The notes: a model not told the origin generated them from the letters alone. A stretch of DNA of 64,000 bases from Crotophaga sulcirostris (GCA_013397455.1 VYZB01000078.1:1738247-1802246); one strand, 5' to 3'; counted from the first letter of the stretch, positions 9,732 through 24,700 are shown. Numbers and translations are program-made.

Positions 9732-12700
9732 TATGCCTCCTACAATATCATTAATAAATGCTATGAAGTCACGATATATATCTGAAAAGTTTCTGAATTC
9801 ATTCTCCTCTGCCTCTTTTCCTCTCATTTCTGTCCTTGTGTCCCAAAGGCAGACAACTGCAAATTGAGATTTGACTTTAATGGCAGGCGCACAGCTAATC
9901 CCATACAACGCTTTCAGATCTCAACCCCTACTTCTTAGTAACTGGCTGGAAAAGGCTGCTGTGTTAATCCGGGAGCCAATGCACACATCTACTAAGCATT
10001 CCTTTTCAGCACAGATGTGTGAGCACTATGTACTTGCAGCCCAGGAAGGCTGGGGATCTACTAGACACAGGGCTCTTGTGAATCTGGCTGCAACATCACT
10101 GCATCTCTCTGCAAAGCCCTTTGGCTACAGTTGGGGAAAGCCCCCATCCCTGTGCTCCTAGGCTTTGGGGCTGGATCGTATGCACTCTAAGTCTTTGTGT
10201 GTGCATTAGTGCAGTCACACTCCCTGGACAAAACCACAGTTGCTGTTAAAGGATGGTTTATGATGGGCCTTGTAGGGGTCCCAAAGCACCTACAGCAACC
10301 TGAGTCCCCAAAGAGCTCTGTTTTCCCTCACTATAGATCTCTTCACTAGGCTGCTGGTCCTCCACATGCTGCAGCAAGCCTGCTCAAGCAGCCCACATAC
10401 ACCTTTGGCTCCTGGCCCCTCTGTTGCCACAGTTCTGCCAGCAGTGTCTTTAACTGGCACATGCAGGTCCCGCCATTACCTGCCCCTCTCCCAGTCACTG
10501 TCTGTCAGAGCTCAGGACCACCCTAGATTCTGATCCTCTTAAAATGAGCCTTTGCTGTATTTTCCTTGGAGGATATTTGTGGGCCCGTGGGGAGTACTGG
10601 GGTCAAGAGGGGGCCCCTGAGACCTTGCTTAGCTGCATGACCTGGCATGGTGATTTAAAACTTCAGGGGAAAGTCACTGTTAGTAAAGCAGCAGGAGGGC
10701 TGTCCTGCGATGAAAAAGGAGTTCCTGTTGCCAAGTATGATATTTAATTGGCAGTAATAATGTCATGGATTACAATTATACCTTTTATAGAGAGGTTTGT
10801 TTCTGACAAAGGAAAGCAACAAATGGTGTTAGCTGTAGGGATATAACAGCACACACACATCTTGCCTTTGCAATCTGTTTGGTGTGCAGGTGATGAGGGA
10901 CACAAGGGAAAACCCAGGCTGCAGGGAGAGTGCCTGGGGCCCCCGGGAAGACCTGATGGAGGGAAATGACTGGGGAGGGACCAACCTGGTGCTACCGGGA
11001 TGACTGTTCTGCCTGCTTGCTCAACCAGGGGCTGTGCCACTAGAGAGCAAGTTAAGGTCACCACCTGGTGACCCTGTTGGGGTGCACAGGACCACCAGAC
11101 AGTCCAGGTGGCAGGGGAAGGGGGAAAAGCCTGGTGTCTGTTTCCTACCCAGTTCCCAGTGCTCAGCTTGCCTCTAAAATCATCATTGTCCTTGAAGCTC
11201 ACATCTCCGCATTCAGATATGTTTGAATTCTGCCAGAAGACTGAAAGTTGCTGCAGGAGGGGGATTATTAACAGGCAAAATCAGTTGGATCCCCCTTAGG
11301 ACTTATTTCCTTAGATCCCAAGCTTAAAATACACAGTTTTCAGCAACTGCACCTTTTTTTTTTTTTTTTCAGATAAAAGGAAGCAGCTATAAAACTGTGG
11401 TGAGTAAAGCACAGTTGATCACCTCAGCAATGTGCTTCCCCATGAAATGGAATGCTAGCCACCTCAGACATGATACTAAAGCAGGTGTGGAGGCTTGTCC
11501 ATGTATTTTTTGCTCATTGTTTCGCCACTGGGAGGCCACAAAGGATACATGTTTTGGTGCAAGGACGAACAGCCACTACACAGCTTTATATTTTTTAGGG
11601 CTTTTTGTTTGCATTTGATTGTTGCGTTTTTTTCTGCAGACTTTTTTCAGATGTATAAGTGTATGAGAAACATTTCTCTTCCCTCACATACCTCCCTCTT
11701 TCCTCTCTTCCCAGCCATTGTGAGTTTTTGCATGGATGAGGCGTGAGATACATAAAGTGCTACAGCCAGTATTGCACAGACTGATTATCTGAGGAACAGT
11801 TGACTTGCAAATGGCCTTGATCCCCTTAAAATATGTTTAAGAACAGGGATATGAGTGATTTCCAGTAAGCCTCGGTATAATCTTGGGATGTTTTTTCCTG
11901 ATAGTTGTCAGATGCTAATTAGGTAGACAAACGGGCATTCATCAAAGATGTCTGTATTTATTTCAGACTTAATTATGCTAACCTAGAAACAGGAATGGAC
12001 AATCATCCAGTGGCTAGCCTTTGGCTTGTTCAGCTGGCAGCAGATAACCATGCCACAGTACATTGTTGAGGACACAGGCATTCAGAATGATCAAGTCTGG
12101 TTTTCCCTTTGATATTTTTTTTCTTCTTTATGGAGAGATTCTACCTCAGAACTTGGAGGAGGCATGTAATCACTCACTGTGAGACAAGAAATTATTTTAT
12201 GAGAACAAATGCTGGTTGCCATGGTATCCAAGAGGCAGAAACTACAAGGTCATTCCCCGAAAATTCTTCATAACTAAAGCCAGTAGTAAGGATACTCCCT
12301 CACCAAGTAACCCTCCCTTGCCTGTAAATATAGTACTCCCATCCCCACTGGTATGCAGCTTCCTGTTTATGCCACAATAGGACTGATAAGAACATGATAT
12401 GGAAAAGCCTGCAAAACCAAAACCAAACAAAGTGAAGTCTGGTTTTACGATCCTATAGGTTTTTCTGGTTGGCTATTTTCCGACTCCTCTGCACATCTGC
12501 TGGAAAACCTGGTCCACCCTGCTGTGCAGGGAGCTGCAGGTTCAACTGCAAAACTTCCCCCTGAAGGAAGTGCTAGAATAGCCCTGCATGGAAGGGCTGA
12601 CACACAGACAATCAAATGGAAAAAGCACCAAAGATGGGACCATGCATTTGCAGTTATGTTCGAAAAAAAAAGTCAAAAGCTACATTTCATGTGTTTCTCC

Positions 12701-15700
12701 TCTGGGTCTGTAGTACAAGGAAAAATATGTTTCTTTCCAGGCATATGGCATGATTACTGCTGCTGAATGCTTCAGTACTGACCTATGTGTTAGTGACTAT
12801 AAAAAGAGATGTCTTCAAACGCATGTGCAAAATCCGGCTCTATGACCCTTTAGCATCCCACAAAAATGCCAGCCACCTTTACACTGCTGAAATACTAATC
12901 TACAAACACAGTCATTAGATGAAGTCTCTGCTTACACTGGAGCTGTCAGGGCAGATTAATTAACAGATAATACTATTCAGCCATTTGTTTAAAACCATGA
13001 ATTTTCATTTTGGCATGAATTTACAGGGGACGGCATAAGCATTTTGCTCACGTTTGTACAAATACACAAAACTGTGTGCACATTATGCTGTAACAAACTG
13101 CAGTATACAAAACTTGGCTGAAGTGAAAAGAAAATGTATCCCTCTTAGATGGATTTCTTTGAATGCTTTTTTGAACGATGGAGTGTATATATATGGTGCC
13201 TCAGTCACCAGTGCCATAAAAAAAATGACCCTTGAGAACTTGCTAATTTCCATTTCTGTCAATTGAAAGCCAGAAAAAAATGTAGCAAAGATTATAAGTA
13301 ACCTGGGAAAGAGCTACATTTAAGTGATAAAAACAACGTTTTGCAGTGCGTCACTGGCTGCACCGTGTGCACAACTACAACTCTGAAATTATCACCTCAG
13401 TAACTGTCTTGTGCAGAGGGAAAATCTTTGTGAGTAGAGCACTGAAGAGCATATAGGCTGCCAATGCAACAAACTCCTTTCTGATGAGATTCCTGGAGCC
13501 AGACAGGCAAGAAGTCTGTGAGTGGAACTAGAACTTCTGCTGCTAGCTTGCTATTCAAATCAGAAGAGATCAATGTGCAAGTTTATTACAGAGAAAGAGA
13601 AGCACAAATGGAGATTCAAGAGCTAGAATTTATAAAGGATTTAAGGACCCAATCTCTGCCTTAGTCCTGCTTTCAGCACCTAAATTCCAGACTACATTCC
13701 TAACACTTCAGCACAACTGCCATCTCTAGTGGAAGTCTGTTACCTCCATTGCAGTGCAGTTTTGCCATAAAGTTGCCTAAATGCACAGAACTCTGTTTCT
13801 GCATTAGTCTATTCTTGCCTCAGTGTAAACACATATTTAATTCACTAACACTTAGCTCTGCTAGGGTATTGAGATGCCTGGGCCTGAGCCTGGCTCTTGG
13901 TCTTCGGAGTCTTTTGTCAGAAGTGCAAACCAAAATTCCACAACCAGTAAATAAATAATTACAAAATTTCATCATCTGCTACTGGTGAGAGCGTCAGTGC
14001 ACCCAATAGCTGTGACCCTAATCTGGAAATCTGAACAACACTACTGTGCGTTGGTCCACCTCTGACTCATTATCTGTCCTTGAAGGAATCATGTTGACCT
14101 CCCCGTGCCCTGTTTTTCCCAGCTTTGAAATAGCAACGTTATGTTCCCACACTGCAGCTATGTGATTGAAAAGTGCTAACAATTATTTCTCTGTGACCCC
14201 TTTGTGAAAGACAGAGAGACTTTTTCTATAGGAGCCGAGATGCTGAGCCCTTTCAATTTCCTCATGAAAGTGTCTTTTGATCTGTCTTATCTTCATTTTC
14301 AGGTTCAGGTTAAAATTGTGGAGCAAGTCAGATGTATGGGGTTTGACCTGTTGTATCCCCCGAAATTATTTTTGCTAGGGAAATCCACTGTGTATGTATA
14401 CGTGTGTTAGCTGAAAGTATGTATTCATAATGTGTACAGGACTTAGTATTCAAAAAGAAAAATAAAAAAATGAAATTATAAACATATTCAAAAGGTGTAA
14501 CTGAGATATTTTTAGTTTCAATTATGTTACCTCTGTCTGTGGATGTGAAACACTGGAACATCTGCCGCTGTCTAAAACCAAACAAATCAATATTGAAGAC
14601 TATGTTGTTCAGCAGTACCATAAGCATTCACATAATTTAGGAGTCTTAAGAACAAAGAAAAGCACAATCTCAGGTTGTCTGTGTAATAAGACAACAGATT
14701 ATTGTGTTTTAAGTATACAGAAATTACTATTTCAGCATAAACTTTCTGTTCCAAACTTTAAAACAAACAAGTTTTATTTGCTTAGGAAGTCTGAAGGAGG
14801 TCTGTGTTAGGCATTGTAATTGTATCTGCTATGTTAACAGAGTGGGTAATTTCCCTCCTTCTCCTAATACACACGACCAAGGTGAAATTTCTGCAGTTTC
14901 CCCTTGCTACAATTAAGATTCATATCAGTTTTCTGCTCAGTAAACCACAATTTCTCCTATGTAAGTCTGTCCCACAGTCTGACACAAGCTGAGCTGAGAA
15001 GGGGAGGAGCACATACAGAGGCCATCATCACAATGTAATGTAGCTTCATCTTCAAAATACTGTTAGGCTGTCTCTGTCTTTCCTTTCCACCTAGCTCCTA
15101 CCCATGTTCTCATTTTCAGAGTCGTTATTTTCCCTTTTTCCATCATGTTTGCCCTCTTTCCCTTTTTTTGTTCTTTTAAAAATCTCTACATTTCACAACT
15201 TAATCTTTCACCTTGATTCAGTCTCTGTGATGGTATCTTCTCATTGCAATAGCCCCCTTTCCCCGTACATGCATGTGCACAACCCGAGGCACTCCCTGTG
15301 CCTTTATCACTGCTTATTTTCTCACTGTATCTCCAGCTTTTCTCTCCCCTTGTTCTCAAGGCCTTTACACTCTCCTCTGCCCGCCCAGCAACACCTCTCT
15401 TCTCTCCTCCAAACCCCTGTCCAACAGATAATTGATAATTGGCCACTCACAGGAAGAGAGTTCGTGGGAAGAAGACGTTGAAGAAAAGAGATATGGTCAC
15501 AAGGCTCTCTTGTCTTATTTAACTTCGGTATAAACTAGTTGGCTTTCTCCCACATCTCGCCTGACCCACAGCACAGCAAACTGCTGGGCAGTTTTTCATC
15601 ACCGATCACTTTTATTGTAGTCTGAACTTATAAAAAGATGGTTTTGGTTCATTTAGAATTAAGCACGTAAGTGATTTACTTTTTCAACTTAACTCACTCA

Positions 15701-18700
15701 TGGTATTTCAAGTCAAACGCTCATTTGATATCCTATTTGAATATGTAACTGAGTTTTTGCTGGGGAGAATGAGAACAGTGATATAAAATAGCAAAAAAAT
15801 GCACCAAACAAAACCAATCAACCAAAAGAACCTTTGCAATGCAAAAAACTAAACCCAGTCCAGATAAAGATTTATGCGTGTATATAGTATCAAAAATATA
15901 TACATGTATATGTAAAAATAAGTTTTGCAAAGAGATGTAAAAAGTATACACATACTTCTAATATTTTCCATCTTAACTCCGCCCAGTCATCATTTGCTTA
16001 CCATCTATACACAGTAATTATCTCATACAGATTACAGCTGTTTGCAAAAACTACTCTATTACCCAGTAAAACCCTTCAGTATGGCAGTTACACAATTAAA
16101 AAGAAAATGTTTCCCTCAGTTTCACAGTAAAGATAACAAACTGTATCTCCCAGCACAGGTTACAGAACGAAAAAAGATTCTCTCACTAGCCACTCTCTCA
16201 ATATGCCCTACAGAAATAAACGTATTTTTCTCCACCCCATTAATTTGTTCTCCGTGGTGGAATAGAAGAGAATTCTCCAGATGCTAATATCTTGAGATTA
16301 AGCTCAGGAGGGTTTTGTGCTGTTGTCGTTTGTGTTCTTTAGGCTATTAGATTTTAGTAATTCAGATGCCAACGTAACTCATGCCTTCTCTGACCCTACT
16401 TTGTTCCCATGGTGGTGGCTTTGTAGAGATGTTTGCACATGCAGATACACACTGTGCATATGGGGAAGATGGTTTTGCGATTTTGTGTTGCATCAAGAGT
16501 AAAATCAAAGGGCAGGAGAGACCAATATTATTGTACCAATTGTTCTCCTCTTCTGGTGGGGGAAGGTTGGCGAAATGCCATGAAACAGTTTTGTACTAAT
16601 AAATATCTTCTGATGTAATAAATAGGGAAATGTGTTTTTAATTCCTGCTTCCTACATCAGAAAGACACATCATGTGGACCAAATCAAATTATATATAAAA
16701 ATAGGGGAAGAGGAAAGAGCCAAGTCTATCTGCTTTATGTTATCATAACAAAGGATAAATTCCCCCATTTCTGGTCAATAAATGTTAAGTCAGATTAGTA
16801 TATCATACTAATAAAATAATAAATTCCCATTATTATTAATTCAATGTTTTTGTCTTTGTTTCCAAACTGTTGAACCCAACTTCAGGTGATTTTATGAAAT
16901 CACCAAAAGGCAAAATGGTTTTCTGCTTCACACTGGAGCATTTTGGGAGTATCAGTAAAGAAGTTGGTGAAGTTACCTGTATGTAAAGCAAGAATAAGAT
17001 GGGAACCCATCTGTAGCCATGTCCTGTTACGCCTCATGTGAATCTTAGCCTGGTAAGGAAGAGTTGCCTCTGTGATCCAGGCCTTGAGTACGCCTGTAGA
17101 GGTAGGGAAATGTCTCCTCTTCATTTGGTTTGATGACCTCACATCAGATCTCAAAAGCTTATTCTACCATTTTACCCCAGATGGTGAATTTCAGCCAGGC
17201 ACCGTTGCTTCCTCTAGTATGCATAGTTCTGGTGCCAGGATCAAGGAGGACAGTGGTTGAAGGGGAAGGAGTGAATCAAACTCTCTGTTGTACTATTACA
17301 GCTGTCTGAGCAGGTCCAAGAGCATGTGAACCTCTAAAAGGGAACTTGGCTCTGCCTGCCAGTGTCGAATTAATTACTGTCTATGAGGTATTGTAAAAGG
17401 TTGGAGGTCACAGATGCTCTTGGAGTGTTGGCTGGAGCAACAGAAGGAAGCTGTAGAGTCAGTATGAGCCTCTGGAAGGTGAACAAAGACAAGGATATTT
17501 AAAACCTGTAGCCCTAGGGATACATGAATGCTCCTGATTATGCAGGACTGTGGTACCCAGGGAGTCTCCAAGTATTCTCATATAGGAGCATGAGATCCTG
17601 TTGAGGATGATGGATACTGGAGGTCCTGGATCAGCAGTAGGAGACAGGAAGGGGCAGAAGGTTGCATAGAAGCTGTTTGGGAAAGGCTTGGGTCATCCTG
17701 GGGTTTGGATCACAGGCTGATCAGGCTTTAATGGTTTACAACTAGAAGAGGTGAAGGTAGTTATCAGTGCTAGTCATCTGCCCAGCATGGGCATTGTGAG
17801 CAGAGATGTGGCCTGGACTGCATGTTGCTTCCCTGAGCCATGCAGCTGCGGACATCAGGGTCTCTGGAGAAACCAGGTGAAGAGGTCTGCTGTCTGGTTC
17901 CCTTCTTTCTACACATCTTTTATACTGAACATGCCAAGAAAGGCTGCTAAGAGTGGCACTGCCCTCTGGATGCCTCCTGGGAATCCTATCCCACTGACAC
18001 ATTTCACTACCCTGTGGCCTGTTCCCTAAGGGTACAAAGCAGAGCTCATGAACCAAACAATATCCTCTTGTCTTGCCCTTCTAGAGGCAGCTGTTCCCTC
18101 ATGGCTTGCAGAGTACTTAAGCTGGCATTTATCCTCCGTAACAAAACAAGAAATGTGTCCACCTTGGCCTCTCTCCAGGATTTTGTCCAGTAGCAATGAA
18201 GGGATCTCTCGTGGGTATGGCTGGAGGTCAGGCAGTGATGATGGGGAGAAAGGCCATTTTAAAAACATAAATCATACTGTATGCAGCTCCCTCAGAGCCT
18301 CTGTCTTTCATGCCTGTATTTCTGAAAGGCCATAACCATCTTATTGTTTCCATCTCTACAGCAGTTCCATTCTTTCTCTTACTCTTTCATTAGCACTTCA
18401 ATGATCCACAAGCTAGAAGCTATTTGGCCTTTAGCGCTCCCTTTGAAGCATTATTTGGTTAATGCTTCATCCGAATTAGAGATAATGCACTTGATTTTAT
18501 ATGGCTTGGGTTTTTTCTCCATCTGACATGCTTTCATCCGGAACAAGGTCTCAACCTGAAATGCCAGAACTGGAAGGACACAAAGACCTGATGCAAACAG
18601 ATATAGCAAGAGGCTTAAGAGACTGTTAACAAAATCAAGCACTGATCATGGTTGTCCTGGTGGTAACCACTTCCTTCTTGCAAATAACAAATTTATCTCC

Positions 18701-21700
18701 TCTAACTTGTCTGGTTTTCTACTGTCTCTAATCTTGCCAGTTCAAAAGACAGTTACCTGTCATTGGGGAACCAATGTTTTGACAAAAATACTGGACATGC
18801 ACCCCTCGTTGCCACGATATCAAACTTCTTGTCTCAGACAGAAATCAGGGCGTAGGTTTGTATCACTCATACCTCACATCTAGCTTTTTGCTGTGTATAC
18901 ACCCTCTGCTTTCTGCCTGCAGCCTACTATGGCTAGGCAGCCCCCTTTTGCAGTGTAACCTCACAACCACAAAGGGACACTTTGAAATATGGACATGAGT
19001 GTCAACTGTTCTTCACTACACTGGTTTGTACTGAGCTGACTACAAGACCGTTCATCATCCATCTTCCCTCAAACCACTAAACTTTGAAATGACAGAAGCT
19101 TTTGTTAAGAAAATGTAGGATTCCTCAAGATGCTCCATCTTGGCTTGAAACCAAAAGCAAAGGGAGTTGAATAACTAGTGTTGACCTGTAGATATCATGA
19201 CTACAGAGACAGGGTTGAGCATGGAAAAATCACATCATTCTGTATAAACTTTAATAGGTCTGTCATATTTGTTGGAACAAGTTCACTGTGTTCATGAATT
19301 AACTCACAAGGTTTTCCTATTCCATAATGAATTTTTATTTAACAAGACCCTGTGTATGTTTGTGTGTTACCAGGCCTAAAGTATGTAATCTCCAGGTTAA
19401 GAAATCAGAAACTCAGGAAACGACAGCCTTTGTTCTTAGACCTTTCTTACAGCATTAATCAGATGATCCCATCTACTCTAACTTGCCAGAACTTCTTGTG
19501 CAATCTTGACTCTCTTACGGTGCACTGCTGTGTCTATAAAACTTTGACCCACTGCTCATTTTCTAGAATATTATGTATAATATAATGAACATCATTGGGC
19601 AAATGATACAGAAACTGAGGCTTACTGGGCTCAGTGTTGCTCTGAGGTTGAGTGCAAATACCAGACACTCCTGTGTATTCTTAGTGGCTCAGGTGAACAG
19701 GTTAGCACTTGCACCCACACTGCCATTCCAGGTAAGCTTTCAATTAATACGGTGTTTTTTTCACATTAAAATCCCAAAGGCAGTTCTCCAGGAAAGAGTC
19801 TATTTCCTCCTGTTCCCTCTGTTCAGGCTCCCTCTTAGTTGCTGTAATGCCTGGATTAAGATGTTAAGACTCTGAAATGCCAGGAAAGTTGTCAAGCAGG
19901 CAATTTGGAATACACTAGTGAATTGTGATGTAAATAAAACTGTTTAACTTAAAATCCCACATGCTGGGAAGAGGGCAAAAACAAATAGCAAGTCTGCTGT
20001 GAAATAAATCCATTCCACTGTGTTATTGCACAGAGAGAACTGGGTGTGTGTTTATCAGTTTCGCTCTAAGTATTAGATCTGTTGAATTTAACATTTTTCT
20101 ATGGCCTAATCTCTTTTAGAAGCCACCACTTTGTTCTACTTTACTACTGCTGATGAAATATGACTGTTGCAGCAGTCTGGAACCAGGTGTGAAGCTAGAA
20201 ACATGCTGGGATGACAGGGACATTATACTAGTGGCTGGAATGAATGGCCAGTTCCCACAGAGAATTTGGAAAAAAAGGTGCTCTGTTGCAGCCCTTTAAG
20301 GTGTACTAGAGAGGCTGTCATTCAAAAAGGCCCTGTGTCAAAGTATCCTGTAAACTGATACTTGCTTGAGTAAAGCATTTCACCTGCAACTGCAAGACTG
20401 AAGTGGAGTGTGATGAAAGTTCTCAACAGAGTACAGGAGGAACCCTACTGCCTGTGGGACAGCAGTTCAAAGCACAGTTGAAGTTCACCTCAGTTTCCCA
20501 TACCAAACCATCTTCACTCCAGCACCATCGGGAATTTTCCTCTGGGAATTGAAGAGAAATGCTTTTTCCAGGGATTAATCTCAGTAAGTCTTCACGTTGA
20601 GTTTGTCTGATCAGTCTAAAAATCATGATTTATTCAGAAAGAATATAACCTGAAAATGCAACTATGCTGTAATGAGCCTCATGTGCTGTTCTTGCATCTC
20701 TTGCAGTTTAAAGGAAGCAAAAGGTTTTCTGATGTTTAGATCTAGAATTTAAACGTTACTTCAACAAAGGTTAGGTGTGTATTTATTTTGTGTGTGAAGC
20801 ATATGCTTTTCTGTCAACTTTTTTTCTCTTTATAATAAAGGCTCAAAGGGAAGTTCCTAGTTAGGCACTTAGAAATGTCTACTTCAGTATCAAGGTCACC
20901 ACTGATACTAGTGCATCACTCCATGGTTTTAGGGTGCTGTTTTTGTGCATAGTTTGGCATTTGTCTGGTTCCAAACGGAGAAGCCCCAGCCTTCCTGGCT
21001 GTTGGTGGAAGCTGAGTTCATACCAGTGAGTCTGCACAGTTTTTGTAGGAGTCTTGCCAGCCCCATGCTTGAGAACAGTTTTATCTACATTATAAGCAGA
21101 GGAGGAGGGGAAAACACAGCCTGCCAATTTGATGCAGCTGTGCTGTGTAGGAGTCTGATTTGCCTTCATGCAGATGAATTATATAGCCAAGGAGTTTCCA
21201 GCTCTTGGCATAGGCTGCTAAAACATGGATAAGTTTCCCGTTTCTTTGCTCCCAGCAAGGACCAAGAGAGAACTGCCCCATCTTCAGGAGCTTGAATAAT
21301 CCAATGCAGAGGGGAGGCCAAAGCCTGCCCAGGAGGCTAACTCACAGATTGGCACTGATTCTCCCTGAAAAAGAAGAAAAATCCTTTTAAAATCAAGCAA
21401 TTAACTCTCCTTCAAGAACTGTACCCACTGCAGTTTACTAGTCTTGACTTGGGCAGGAGTTGTGAAGTCTTTTTCACACTGAGTTTCCAGTTCACCCGTG
21501 ACTTGAACTAACATGAATCCTTTCAAGCACCTTCAGTAAACTTACGTTTTGCTACATATTGGAGGACAATGTTTAGCTCAATGAAGAAGCTTCACCAAAA
21601 TCTCCCTGTCAAAGCCTATGTATTTTGACTGGATTTAGTGCTTCCCTGAGAATATACTGGTTCTGTCTCCAATAAGCAGGGTAGTCTACAAGTTCAGAGT

Positions 21701-24700
21701 GTCCTACAGCGGAGGGAAAAAACAACTTGGTCTTGCTTCCCAGAATGGGTTCTGCTTAGAGCCTGTGTTATGCTTCTTACAAAGGAAATACTACACTGTC
21801 ACCTAAAACCTTAAGGGTTGTGAAAAAATACTTGTGGACAAATCCAGAAGAATTCAGCTACTGTTGGAATTTATTATCCTCAATTTGATCTGTTAAGTCA
21901 ACTTCATAGATCTGAGCACTGTACGAGAGGTTAAAGTATGTGCCTCCTGTGCTAATCTCTAGATTGCAAAGGAAAAATTAATCGCAGCACACTCATAGGG
22001 GACAAAGCCTCTCTGGCTCATTGCCAACTGCAATTTGAATGTTGCTTGTTCTATCTGCAGGGAATTTTTTTTTGCCTTTTCTTTTCTCTGCTAGAGGGGC
22101 CCCATGTTGAATAGCATCTCCTGCAGCTGATGCAGATAAAGAAAAGCATCTTCTATCTTAACATAGAGCCTGAATTCCCAGGAAGCTATTTAGATCTTGG
22201 ATGACTAGGATGTTTTGTTGAAAATGTCACACTAACACAGTAATGCATGCTAACAATCCAATGAGTTCATAAAGTTTGAAAAAACACTAACAAAGGACAG
22301 ATGATGCAAGACAGGAAAAGAAAGGAGTCATTTGTTTTTCTCAATATATTTAATAGACGCTTGGAAATTAGAAGTGAAATACTTGCTGGAAGCCAAAATC
22401 TTCCATTGTCCTGCTGATCTTTCCCTCTGTTTCCTTTCTTTTCCTTATTATAAATGAAATGTTGGAAGAATTGGCACATTTAATAAATTACTATTGTGTT
22501 ACTGTTCTACTGAAATTTTACAAGGGTTTTAAATTTCTTTTTTTGCCTGTTTAGGATCCGACAATGACTTTCATGTGGAAGAGGGGGCACAGGGAGGGTA
22601 GAAAAATGTGCACTTACTGGCATCATTCAATGAGTACAGAAGTGATGTCCAAATCCTTCTTTTTCACCCAAGCCTACTAAAGCCTTCATAGAAGGGTCCT
22701 TACAGAAGCAGCTTACATCACCAGGGAGTGATGGGCTCTGCACTACATTGCTTTAGTACATGCCAGGATGAAAATGAATTTAGCAACAGTGCTTGGGACA
22801 GCTGATTGGCTTACAGATGTCTCCTCCCTCCCGCTCTTGTTTCTTAAGGCTGCAACTGTTTCCCTTTTGGAGGCTAAGTTGGTAGCAAGTCAACAAGTGG
22901 AGTTAGCCAAGCAAATTCCCTCATCTAACTGAAGTGCTGATTATGTGGAAACTGTGGGCTTGTTTCCTTCCCCCCTGCCCTAGAAACAGGGAAGGGTTCA
23001 GGACAAACTGATTCTGCTTGAGAATCTAGTTAACTAGATAGAAACAAGGACTGAGTCACAAATGTTACTCTAGAGCAACTCGTTTACTTTTATTAAAAAA
23101 AATCTAGCTGCCAGCTGCAGTGTGAAATAGAGAAGGAGTTGTTTCACGCCACATGGAGAGAGGAAATACACATATTTAGACTAGTTTAGAGACTCAGTGA
23201 GTTCTAACACTGTTTAGGGAATAAACAACATAACTTGAAACTCCTGACAAACATAAATGTCCTAAGCAGCGTATCTACGTTGCATGGCTTTTAAAAATCG
23301 CCCTGTGACTCTAGTAAATAGAAATCTACTCTATTCTGTAAAAATCTTTATACTTGATACCTTGGTGCAAAACCTCATAACCAGGCAGTGTATTCCAGAG
23401 GTAGAACCCATGGGAGTTCGTGGCTACCTGATTGCAGGACAGTATCATAGGATCCAGCACTCTGCAAGTGACCTTCCATGGTGTAATCACTGTAACTACT
23501 TGCTGGTCTACATTCCCTTCATTTATGTAGCTGGCTTACTGAGACTAAGCATCTTGTTTATTCCTTGCTCTTTTCTTTTCTTCCTGATGATTAAAAACCA
23601 TACACAGACCACTCAGCAGTAAGTAGTTAAGTCGAGCTGCAGTCTAAACCTATCTGCCCTGCAGGAGCCTTCCAGTGCATCTGGGTGAGATCCGGGAGAG
23701 GGACCTAACAGTCTTGCATCACAGTCCCATGGCTGCCCATCGCAGTCCTTCTGTTCTTCAGGCTGTACCTCCTTGGTTTCCTACTTGGATCTAAGAGCTT
23801 TAACTTAAATATGCTAATTGTTTAGCAAGGGAATGCTTTAGAAGGCTGTTGACTAAAACTTGGCAGCAGACTTTCTCCATGATACATATAAAAACCAATG
23901 AATCAAAGTTTTTGAATCCCTAATCCTACCCATGAGTCCTCCCATATGTCTCCTCTTCTGTTTTGCCCCTTTGTAGGATTAACTCTTTGTTATAATTCAA
24001 GTGGTTACTTGTTAGTGGGTTACAAATTCCCACTGAGTATCCATGCTTAAATATATGAATATGGATGTTGATGCATTCAGGCAACCCGTGCTATTTTTTT
24101 TTTTAGTCTTCATGAAACTCTGGCAGGAAATATAATGCAATACATTCACAACAACAGAAATTGCACCTTCTGTACAGAATAAAACCTGGTAAAATCAATC
24201 TAGAAGGATTTACTCTTTATTCAGCTACTCAGGAGAGGATTAGAGTGCTTATTTTAATGATTAACACTAACATGGATGACAATTTTGCCTTCTCACAGGA
24301 GGGACTCAGTGGTCATAGATTTTCCACTCTTCCTTGCAATTACCAAAAATAATGATAAAATAAGACAGTGCTCTATCTGTGACTCTAGTTATTCAGTGAA
24401 TGTCGAAGGACATATAGTGTATATTTGACTTAAATGGATATCTAGACCACTGTGCTGTATGGGACAGTTTAGAGGATATGGAAGGAAATATTTGCTGAAA
24501 CTACTGGATAAACTTGATGTCTGGAGCTGGAAACTATGGTAATAACTCTCTTCTTTAGCAAAGAGTAACATGCAATGTAAATTTCATGCATGCTACCCAG
24601 TGAAATATTTAGGGTTCGTACATGAAAAAGTCCAGCATACCATATTCTTGCTTTTCTGGCAGAAAGCATTCAGTGCATGCTAAACAGTGTTTGTGCCAGT

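Noticed and set aside
10744..11202. 152-codon minus-strand frame in a GC-richer patch
   Set aside because: No recognisable domain, low-complexity Pro/Ser content, and the length is expected where stop codons are rarer.
15104..15481. 125-codon Ser/Phe/Leu-rich plus-strand frame
   Set aside because: It is explained by the pyrimidine-rich tract, which lacks stop codons in this frame.
19590..19650. Possible MIR reverse complement (ATGATACAGAAACTGAGG)
   Set aside because: One short word only; the flanking core words are absent.
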